Source of the DNA: Solenopsis invicta
Taxonomy: Eukaryota; Arthropoda; Insecta; Hymenoptera; Formicidae
Assembly (NCBI RefSeq): GCF_016802725.1
Contig: NC_052679.1
Span: 1,798,001-1,862,000, forward strand
Direction: 5' to 3'
Length of the DNA: 64,000 nucleotides
This document shows positions 24,356-34,500 of the stretch, in pieces. Below the pieces are notes generated by a model, which ran no database searches, was not told the origin of the DNA, and saw only the letters and a list, made by a program, of their open reading frames with translations. The position numbers and the translations under genes are program-made. The first letter of the stretch is position 1. The number at the start of each line of letters is the position of its first letter.

Positions 24356-25646
24356 CGTCGCCCGACTGTTGGTTCACCTGGCAAAGGAAGCGCCGAGCGC
24401 GTGTACACGAATATGTCAACTTCAAATCGTTCCTAACCTTCGATCGATTTATTCGTCTCGTCGCACTGTATCGACGATAATTTATGCAAACATAATGGGG
24501 ACGAGGCGCGAATACCGAATTGCAGAGACGAATACAAATACAAATCGACTCACTGTTCACCGCTGGTCGCTCCGTCTCGGCCTTAGCTCTCGAACGTACT
24601 CGATCGAGATCCAAGATCTTTCTCACGACAATCCTTCGTTTTCGGCACTCTCTAACCACTCCTGGTATTCACACGCGTCTAAAACTCGCGATACAAGGCA
24701 ACGGAGAAAATGCGAAACGTACGATTGAACGCGACACGACGACTTCGCACCATGCATCGTGTCCGACTGACGACGGATGTTGATACGAACGCCCGACATT
24801 TCACTTCACTTTCAACACTCCACGGCATTCTCGAAATACTCACTAGCGTTAAAAAGTCGTACGGGACGACGAGGATGCGAGTTGAAATGCTCTGCGACGC
24901 GCCGCGACCTTCCGCCGTGCTGCTAACTGACCGACTAGCGCCACTGCGTAGCGGCGATGATAAACATGATAGTGGCGCAGCGGCGCGCAGGCGCCAGTCA
25001 CGCCGCTACGCAGTTGCAGCAGACGATCGGTTAGGTAGGATGGCGGAAGGTCGCGGCGCATTTCAACTCGCATCCTCGTCGTCCCGTACGACTTTTTAAC
25101 GCTAGTGAGTATTTCGAGAATGCCGTGGAGTATCGAAAGTGAAGTGAAATGTCGGGCATTCGTGCCAACATCCGTCGTCGTCGTGTCGAATACGATGCAT
25201 GATGCGAAGTCGTGTCGCGTTCAATCGTGTTTCGCGTTGCTTCGTACTCGGAGTTTCCGACGCGCGTGAGTGCCAGGAAGTATCGAAAAACGAAGGGTCG
25301 CGCGTTCGTGTCGTAAGTATGAATCAAAACGAATCGTCGTGAGGAGGATCTTGGATCTTAAACGTTCGAGAGCTGCGATCGTCGTACGGAGCTGGATGGA
25401 TTCGAGCTACCAACGGCGAACGGTGAGTCAATTCATTTGTATCTACTGTTTATTTGCCCTCAATATTCAATATTCGCTCTTCGTTCCGATTGCGTTCGCA
25501 TAAATTATCGTCGATGCGATGCGACAAGAATTAATTAATATCGTGTAAAAGCGAATAGATTAGGAACGATTTAAAGTTGATTTCGTGTATTACAGCGTGC
25601 TCGGCGCTCCTTTTGCCAGGTGTGCCAACAGTCGGGCAACGAGCTT
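24356..25646. repeat. Large near-palindrome with arms of about 600 bp
   Basis: The left arm from about 24356 (cgcccgactgttgg, then cacctggcaaa) is repeated in inverse orientation, ending at about 25646 (gccaggtgtgccaacagtcg). Matching blocks continue inward to a centre near 24978, where ccactgcgtagcggcg faces cgccgctacgcagttg. The arms diverge outward with many small indels. The inner block of about 100 bp (24792-24891 versus 25058-25157) is almost identical. The region is CpG-rich and encodes nothing recognised. It could be an inverted segmental duplication of a promoter, or a foldback-type element. Confidence 0.9.
24979..25422 (+). promoter_or_regulatory. Possible mirrored, divergent promoter/first-exon region (plus-directed half)
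   Basis: Reading outward from the palindrome centre, both arms keep a donor-like GTGAGT. On the plus strand it begins at 25423 (gcgaacg|GTGAGTC). On the minus strand it begins at 24553 (gtgaaca|GTGAGTC). A second shared donor-like word (cta|GTGAGTATTT) lies in the nearly identical inner block. This symmetry fits divergent transcription with the minus-directed half feeding gek. No transcript evidence is available. Confidence 0.35.
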
Positions 25647-26058
25647 TCCGAGATCTAGCTTGTATATGTGTATTGAAATAGTAGAGTACAAATGTCTATG
25701 TGTAGAGAAAGTCTCTCGAAAAATTGTATCAACTAAATCGTGGGCATGATATTGTTAACGACGTCGATAATTATTGACAACAGATCGATAACTGATTCAA
25801 ATACTTTTTGAAAAGTAGAATTTAATTCATAAAATTTTTAAATTGTAAAGAAAATAGAGTCAAGAAATGTTGCTCTATTATATTCTCTTCATATTTTAAA
25901 AATATTTTAAATATTTTTTTCAAAGCAAGCGTTTTACAAATTACCATCAGTTAGTATATAAGTCGATTGTCGGTTTGGTATTGACAACTGCAGATATAAA
26001 TAAACTTCAGTAAAAATTTAAATTAAGAAATCAAAGTTATACTTCACGATTAGGTATT

Positions 26059-26181
26059 CACGCGTAAAATATTAATAAGCTGTATTACCCGTATAATGCA
26101 AACTATGTTTTACGTATTATCTTTGTAAACAATAATCAATAAATCATAGAAGAATCAGAATTCATCAGAAATAGTAAAGAT

Positions 26182-26235
<54 letters not shown>

Positions 26236-26687
26236 CTTTACTATATATATATTCCGTTTTTTTACTATTGTATAATAAATATTTTTATTTTATAATATAT
26301 AATTATTTAATATATATACTTTTAGTAAGTATTAAAGTATATTAACAGTCTTATAATTTAATATATTTTCCGTATTGTACTGTTCAATTTATAATAATTT
26401 ACGTTATTTATTGTTTACGATATGAATCCTTTTTGTGTAGACAATATAAGCAATGTAAATTATAAATTGGATAATTCAATGTCAAAAGTAAGTTATAAAA
26501 TTAATATATCTGATTTAGTGTTGATAAAATAAAAATATATAATATTAAATGTTGAAAAATATAATTTTCACTATTTCTGATAAATATTCGTTTCTTCTAT
26601 AATGCATAGATTATGCTTTATATAAATGACAAGATAGTTTACATACATATTGCATACGTAATATTAATATTTTATACGTAAACGTCC
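26059..26687. mobile_element. AT-rich inverted-repeat element, MITE-like
   Basis: Arms of about 125 bp at 26059-26184 and 26561-26687 are inverted copies. The best block pairs catagaagaatcag...atcagaaatagtaaag (26145-26184) with the complement of 26561-26600. The outer blocks share acg(c/t)gtaaaatattaat and tgtaaactat-like words. The interior of about 375 bp is AT-rich and has no ORF. This looks like a non-autonomous terminal-inverted-repeat element, but no clear target-site duplication was identified. Confidence 0.6.
26171..26244. repeat. (TA)n microsatellite flanked by a 14-bp inverted repeat
   Basis: atagtaaagattat (26171-26184) and its exact complement (26231-26244) enclose about 46 bp of TA repeat. 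Part of the MITE-like arm has therefore been duplicated in inverse orientation around the microsatellite, and the whole can fold as one long hairpin. Confidence 0.92.
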
Positions 26688-26689
26688 AA

Positions 26690-26740
26690 CTCTGAATGTA
26701 ATCTTGAAATGTACGGCACAGCCCTGTCTTACATTCAGAG
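26690..26740. repeat. 12-bp perfect hairpin with 27-nt loop
   Basis: ctctgaatgtaa (26690-26701) and ttacattcagag (26729-26740) are exact complements. The structure directly abuts the right end of the MITE-like element. Confidence 0.85.
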
Positions 26741-29700
26741 AAATATAATTAGCAATACAAAAATAAACCAATAAAAGAAATCAATAAAAAATTTAAAAAC
26801 ATTTAAACTTTTTCTTTTCTCTATTTTTGTAAGATCTCGTACTTCTTTTTTTATCTATTATACTTCTAGTATTTTAAAAAATACGAATTTGAAACTGTAC
26901 AGATTATTATCACATCATTAATTATTTTAGTTAGCATATTTTTTATTTCAGTTAGAAACAATGAAATCCTCTTAAGTTATTAAAATTAGTCTGCTCACGC
27001 TTTCGCGAAAACTAGGTATACGAAAAAACTTAAAATATATATAAATTTTTCAGTTTCAATCCTGGATTTTTTAAATCCAATAATAAAGCAAACCACATTA
27101 TTTCTCAGCTTCGTTTCATATGACCCTGAAAAATAAAGATAGTGAACAAAAAAACTAAAAGCAGAAATGTTTGAGATTTTTGAATATATTTATTTGTATG
27201 GACAAGTTGGAGCATAGTGCACAATATATTTAATATATAGTAGTCTGAGGAAGGGGGATCAGAGTACATTCTGGAGTTTGAACACAATATCTTACAATTT
27301 AACGACAAGATGCCTGCATGTTTTTTTTTCTTCTGTACCTGCTTTCTCTGTACGTTATGTTTACTCGTATATTCATATACTCGAGATGTATAATATATAA
27401 AGCGTAACGACTCACTATTTTTATCATTCTAAAAAAAGGAGACGAGAATAAGGGTCCTTGTTTATTATGTTATATGTCTCAGTTCTCTTAGTATCGTTTA
27501 CCATTCGCTTCTATCCTCTCTCACACCTCTTTTATACGTACATACATGCATACACGCATCTCTATTCATCCCTTTCTTCTCATACCGTTTCTCTATTTCC
27601 CTTCCTCTCTTCGGTATTTTTCACATTCTCTCTCGCGCTAATTCTCTCCTCTTTCTCTCACGATACTCTCACGATCGATTATGCAACGTCCTGGCAAATA
27701 TGCGTAGTACTCGCTACAGTGTCGTATTCTCGGACACGGAGGTTGTCTCCAATTGCTAATTACATACGCTCCCTATTACACTTGGGCGAATTGCGCGTCC
27801 CGAGGGATTTCTCATTCCCACAGGGCGAGCGGGGGCTAGCAGAAGGAGTGCGAGGGAGGGCGAAGACCATCATCTACCATGAACCACAAAGCTTATAACC
27901 CGTCTTGTGCGATTCGCGTGTAGGTGCAATAAAGCTTTTTGAGCTTACGAGAGATGGCTCTCACCATCTTTCTTTCTCCTTATATCTTTCTCCCTCTACT
28001 TATATCCCCTAATTAGCGATTAACGATCTATATTAAAATTCTTTTTTTTTTCTTGTTACTGAAAGCGAATACATTTTACAGCCTGTACAATTGTATAAAA
28101 CGCGACGCAGCGCACTCTTGCTCACTCTTCTTTCACTCTCACATTCACTACTTCTCATTTATCTTTCTCTCTTCCTTCCTCTCTTTTTTTTTCTTTTCTT
28201 TGCACCTCCGCTTGCGGAGGCAGGCGCGGACCAGGGCAGGGTCCAGGTACTCAAGCTATCTCTCTACGTGTTGCTTTCCGTTTTTCGTTTTTTGTATTTC
28301 TTTTATGCTCACGAAGATCCCGCAGAATATCGGGTCCCTCGATCGTTTCGTGTATTCTCTCGGTATCTCCTTCACTCTCGGGTTCCTCCTCTCTTTTTAC
28401 TATTTGTTTCTTTTTCCTTTACAAAAATCACAGAGCAGCACCAGCATTTATTTCTTTTAAAGCCCACCCTTTCGTCCGCTGGACGCCCCACTAAAACTGA
28501 GGCGGATCACTTTTTTTTTTATTTTTCTCACTCATTCACATATACACACACACAATACACGCACTTACGCACACGCACGCACGTACACACGCATACGCAC
28601 ATGTACACGACGCACAAAGCATGTATACGCACATTTTCTCGCTTTCATAAGTGCGCGCGCACACGTTTCCCTATCGCGGTTTCGCTCAAGTTCGGCAAAA
28701 TAGATGCATTGCGTTTTGCCCCGCTCTTCAATTTCGTTCGTTTTGTTAAATATCTTTTTTTCTTCTCTCCCGCTATATGAAACGCATCATCGGCCGTATC
28801 TTTTGATTTGGCATTCGCAAAACGTTGCCTGATAAAATTTGTCGCACCACCGTTATCTCTTCCCTTTTTCCCCCCCTCCCCCCCTTTATCTCTCTCTACC
28901 TTACGTCACACTGACGAATAGTAATAAAATAATATAATTAATAATCAATAATCGCATAATATATATAAAATGGATGACGATAGTAGTTACTGAACAAACA
29001 TTATGTAGTTTATAGATACATATATATATAGTTGCATATGCTGACGTAATTATACGCCTCTCGATCTCCTATTTATTTCGCTCTTTGAGTCTCGCCCCTG
29101 CACCCCTCCTTCGCCCCCCTTTTTCTACCCCCTAGCTTTCTCGCGCATCATTGTGGCTACCATTACCTTAGTAAACAAATAGCGTTCTAGCATCAAATTT
29201 ACAGTCACTTAACGCCACTTAATTATTTAGAATCAACGCATTACGTGTCGCCTCGTTTTCTTCCGTTTTTCTTCCTTTCGTCCTCGCGACGTCGTTTATA
29301 AATCGTTCATGCCTTAAGGACGAGTTTCTCCTCTGGTTATCGCGTTATAGGCATTTAGCGATCGGTCAACACACAATCATGATTTCTTCATTTCCCTAAG
29401 AGATAAGTTATCAGCAAGTTATACAATTTTTCTACAAAAATCGAAGTCTGCGCACGCCTAAAATTCTTTGTCTTACTTCTTTACAATAAAATACATCGAT
29501 ACGGAATCTATACGCACGCACATCCCACACGCATGCATTATGCTTGTACAAGGCAGTCGACGCACGTGATTCGCTAACTCTCTTACATCTCTCGTGTATC
29601 CTATATATGTAATCGTTATATATATTTTTATCTCTCGTTTTCTCTCTCTTACATATATGCACACGCACACGTTTATATGCGTTCGCTCGCTCGCTCTCTC

Positions 29701-31498
29701 TTAAGCTTCTGTACGCTCGATAAAAATTCCACCTCGCCTCGACACACACATACACTCATACACGCTCGAGTCTGAGAGTCGGGGGCGGAGCCGCGCTCGC
29801 ACCCGGCACGCATTAAATCTACGCACTTCGCAATTTTTGCCAGCGCGGCCCCGTAGACGCGAGAACGCCGACGGTACCGTTCGTCCTCGCGTGCTTCAGT
29901 CTAACGAGACGCCTGCCTCTTCGCGACCGTCGTCGCATAGCTCCCACACGCCTCGTCCCGGTGGATGGACCGGATCCCCCCCTCGGACTATCTCAACTTC
30001 AGCTACGAATGTATCGCTACCTTTTTGACAATATCTTTCCGAATCTGCCATTGTCCCGTTCCATCCCCGAATTACCGGGATTATCCTACCTGGACAAGGT
30101 CCGTTTAGATCTAAACGCTAGAAAGAAAAGAGAAACCGAGCGTTACCAGGCGTCAACGAACGTCAGCGAGGAATCAGCGCAACTTCTGGATAGCACTGAG
30201 CGAACCCAATCCACACCGAAACGAGGCAACTCTCGCTCGATCCCGCTCGAGAACCCTCTTTATCTCGCGAGATAGATCGCACTTCTCGAAGTCCGCCAGA
30301 GGTCTCAATCTACGGGCTAAGATCGAGCTCTCACAATCGCTTATTCCTACGCTAGCCGAAGGCGTCTTTACATTATGCGGCGCGTGTTCCTTAGATATAC
30401 ACTATGTACACGAAGAAGGATATCCAGCAAGCTGGTTTCGTCTGCGTGAGAATCGTGGATTCGCAATAGACATACGTGGGGGGGCGTCACGATACTCGGG
30501 GGAGGAGTACTTAAGGAGGAAATTTGTCCTCTCGTCGCGTGAGCATCGGTCCAATAGTTCGATACGTCCGGAGGATTGCTCGCACACGATCGTCTCGTCG
30601 ACCCTGCCGCGATCAGTTCAATAGATCGTCAACAGTTCTGTTTGAGAACAGACAACGTATTTGTGCGTCCGATCGAGTTCAGTCTCTTCCTCATACCCTC
30701 CTCTAAATTCAATGATACATATAGTACTTTCCACGTTTGCGCCTGATTTGGAAAGTTAGATCTTCGTGATCCATTAGTCTCCCTGATTTCATTCAAACCT
30801 TCTAAAATTATTAGAAGTCATAATTTCTAGTCTTCTCTAGAATTTCTAGTTTAACTCAGTTCGTAGGGACATGATAAATAGCACATAAAGCACCCTGCAT
30901 CTTGCCCTAAAGTTCTAACCTTAGCCTTTATCAAGCGAGTGAACAACACACCACATGGAACATTATCATTCCTTATTTTACTGGCCATCACATCCTCGAT
31001 TCTAATATTTCGGCCAGCCTTCGCGGTCCCATCTAGTCTTCAGTCCCTAGTACCATTGTTGAAAAGAGGAACAACAACACCGGCCATTTTGGTCATCATG
31101 ATCGCATCGTGGTCCTAATGTCTCAACAGTTTCAACTAGCCTTTCCAGGATCCCAACTTCGAGCGACATCGAGAGAACGGGCGGTGCAGAGCAGGTAGAA
31201 AACACCTTGGTCCTAATCTGGCCGTCGTCAGCCTCTTTTAAGTGGTTACACCTTGGTCCTAATCCAGCCGTATAACGCAGCATGGAAAATACACGCGGCA
31301 CCCTGCTCAGTATCGGCTGCACCGCTCGCTCGCTCGTGTCCATGCCTCCTACGGCAGCCTGCCGCCACCGGCGGCGGTGCCGTGCGGGTGTCCCGCACCG
31401 GACGCGCCGCTCGCCGCCGCCGGATGCGTGTGGTGGGTCTGTGCGGCGGAGCTGCCCCCGGCGGTTCCGCCGGGCAGGACGGGGGCGGGGGCCGCGGG
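26741..31498. other. Probable sbb 3' UTR and intergenic DNA, CT-rich on the plus strand
   Basis: This lies downstream of both sbb stop codons. Long plus-strand frames at about 27458-28780 and 29837-30275 are low-complexity (CT/CA-rich or Arg/Ser/Pro-rich) and match nothing recognised. TTTATT words near 29073 and 27461 (AATAAA on minus) are candidate sbb polyadenylation signals; the true end cannot be told by eye. Confidence 0.5.
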
Positions 31499-31569
31499 TC
31501 ACTTGGGCGGGAATGGCGAGATCACCGAGGCGGCTACCGCGGCGGCCTGCTGACTTGCCAGCACTGCCG
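31499..31569 (-). CDS. sbb: sbb distal terminal exon (Ala/Gln tail)
   Basis: Acceptor tgtgtgttgcag precedes 31569. The two leading bases complete the codon left by the donor at 35503 (G|CG = Ala). The frame then encodes AVLASQQAAAVAASVISPFP, then PK, and stops at TGA 31501-31499. The tail recalls the Ala/Gln-rich C-terminal end I remember for ZNF609, so this spliced form is probably the ancestral one. The exon sits in a GC-rich island. Intron length is 3.9 kb. Confidence 0.78.
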
Positions 31570-34500
31570 CTGCAACACACAGAGAGACAGCAGGCCATTA
31601 ATGTTTCGTCACGATTACTCTGAAGCACTTACTAAACGCGCGCGTGGAATTGAATTTCTGTTGCTGTTGCTTCGCTATTGGGATGATGGCGACCCGCGGC
31701 ACCCGAAACCGAGATTTAATTCGAAGCGCATTCCGGGCTATCGAGGACCAAGAAGGGAGAAACCAAGATTCGCCAGCAGCTGAGAAAACAGCTCTCCTCG
31801 TCGCCTGTGTACGATTGATTTATATGACGCAATACAAGATCATGTTGCACAGTGCAAACGAGCGAAAAAAGATGAAAGATTTGGAAATCATGGGAATAGA
31901 ACACTTGATACTATTATAGAGAAAACGAGGAAGCGTCAGCGATTAAATGACCTTTGAATGGGCATGATAAGTCTAAAAATAATTGAGGAGCATTGATTAC
32001 CGATCGTCTAGTATTACATCATAATATGAAACGCACAACCTGGGGCAAAATATAAATTCTATACATTACATTGATTAAAATAATCATAAAGTAACATAGA
32101 GACAATGTAAGAAATAAATGAATTATTATATGTGATTAGAGAGAAAGTATCATTTCCAGATGAAAATGGAACTTTCTTTTTGTGCTAACTAAACTTCACA
32201 TTTTGTTAATTACAATATTACACGATCTAATCTTTACGCTTTAAGTTCTTTGCAAAGTGTTCGATGTCACTATTAATGCCCCTAAATTCTAGTACTAATT
32301 CTTATATTTCTCAACTGATGAGTTGCGATAAAAGATGCAGCAGAAAGTGTACTTATTATGGCTATGAAAATTGTGTATTGACAAATAATAAGCTCTTTGA
32401 GACAGGATCTTCGAGACGATCGTTAACGAGTGCAATCCTCCAGAAACGCATCGTGTCCTCGAGCTCGACCGCGCTCGAGGAGAAACCCGTATATTTCGAG
32501 ATATCTAAACACCGAGCTACTTCCATCACTACTCGAGGGAAAATGACGACGGATATGTGTGTGAGGAGTGGTGGGAAAGCATACAAAGTGGCGTGTACCT
32601 AAGCGATCGTTTTTTTCTATCTTCCTCACTCTTGCTTTTGTCTCAATGATCTCGCGCCTACAATGCATTCCCTAAGTCGCGTGATTGCGGACTTCCCTCG
32701 TTCGCGCGAAAGTCCTGGCAGTGTTGTCTCCATAAGCGTACACTTGGTCGATTAAATTCGCTGATTGGCGACAGTTTTTTGCATATGAGAACGTCGCTGC
32801 ATACGCTAACACGAAATAGCAAAAATAACGATAAAACAAAGTGTATGATAATACAAAACATAGTAAAAAGATTTATTAAGTCAAATTTTGGCTTATCTGA
32901 GAGTTCCTAATCCAAATCTATTTTGCATATCCGTTTCAATTTCTTTGAATAGACATAGATACGTATTTCTACGTGTTTTCCAAAGATATTAAAAACATTC
33001 TATCATATTCTGAACATTTTATAATTTTTTTGTTATTTTTTTATGAATATATCTTTGTACTTTATATATCAATCCTCGAAATATGAAAGGAAAGAAAAAG
33101 ATTGGCAGAAAGAAAAATGTGAAGAAATATCGTCCTTTAGAAACACATAACTAATGATATGTCCATGATAGCGTTAACATTAAAGGTTATTAATATCAAA
33201 GACATCTTAGAGTTTGTAAAATTTGCATATTTATCTTCAGATAGTAAAAGGACGATACTTTTACAAATCACAAACAACGTTCTCATAACAGAAACCGTAC
33301 TCCACTCGCGACTAAACGCAAAAATTGAAACTATAAAGTCCTGACGGCTATTTTTCTGTAAAAGAAGCTTTCGTGGAAGACTACCGAGGTCTAACGAAGG
33401 ATACATACGTAGATGTAAACGCGAATACATATCGTGTTCATAACGGGATAGAACATTGCAAATTAAAGAGTCTAAATGCCGAAATTTTAAGAACGTGTGG
33501 TAAACTCTCCTTTCTCTCGCTCTCTCTCTCTCTTGAAAATAATATTTTATTTCTATATCCAATAAATAAAATTGTATTCAATATTCGTAATTTGTATGAT
33601 AATGGTACGACATTGAAATTATTCAATTCTAACATTAAACATTAAATTCTAATATAAATATAAAATAATATTTTACGGTGATTAAAGTTAGGTGATTAAA
33701 TATTTAAGATGCATGAGCTCTTCGTCATTAAAGTTCCTTTATTAATTCCTTTAAACTATATTATTCTCTTTGGCATCTAGACTTTTTAATTTGTATCGTT
33801 CAGTTAGAGACTGCATTTTTTTTCGCGCATGCCACAATCAATATCAACATCAGCGCTGGCATTAATATCCATATCAAGCTCGATGAGATCGTTATCGTCA
33901 TCGTCACTATTACATGCGAGTTTCCTTCACCCGCAAGTCGGGTGATATCAACTCATAAAAACTTGTTAACTTTTCTTCCGTCCCAGAAAGAAGCACGATA
34001 AATAATTATCACAGTCTGAACTATACGTCTAAACCCTACTTGCGCCCTACTTGCGGTACACAGCTTACATGGCTAATCTACACACGGCCGCAGTTATACT
34101 CCAATACTTCCAAAATATTCAATTCATCGCTACGAGACTCGTTATTACATACGTATAGATTTATAGATGTACAGAATATTTCAGATATTGTACGCTTTCT
34201 CTCAACTACAGACACTGGCAATGAGTAAAACATTTCAAGAGTATCTTTTCGATTTATAAGTCAATTTAAAGATTAAAAATTTGTAATGAATGAAATGATA
34301 GATTCATTAAATTATTTAAACCATTTAAACAGAAAACCGAACTTCTCTTACGCTTCAATTAATCTTACATCATAAACTCACAATTTAAAGTATACTAAAG
34401 TTGAATTCAAGTAAAATGTTAAGGTAAATTGATATTTTTAATCCGTAATAGAGAGAACGTGCACGAAATCCGAGTCGATCGGTATATATACGTTCAAAAA

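Noticed and set aside
24369..25099. Plus- and minus-strand frames inside the palindrome
   Set aside because: The frames in the two arms resemble each other only because the arms are inverted copies; they are Arg/Ser/Thr-rich with no domain.
27458..28780. Plus-strand frames of 135-229 codons
   Set aside because: They are Ser/Leu/Phe/His-rich translation of CT- and CA-rich DNA, with no domain or splice structure; the region is probably sbb 3' UTR.
29837..30275. Plus-strand overlapping frames rich in Arg, Pro and Ser
   Set aside because: Two competing frames cover the same GC-rich DNA and neither matches a known protein or has a clear gene context.
31047..31628. Minus-strand frame of 193 codons across the sbb terminal exon
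   Set aside because: It is out of phase with the donor at 35503 and is Arg-rich; the other frame, ending at 31499, fits the splice phase.
31253..31783. Plus-strand Arg/Gly-rich frames over the sbb terminal exon
   Set aside because: They come from GC composition opposite the short conserved sbb exon and its flank.
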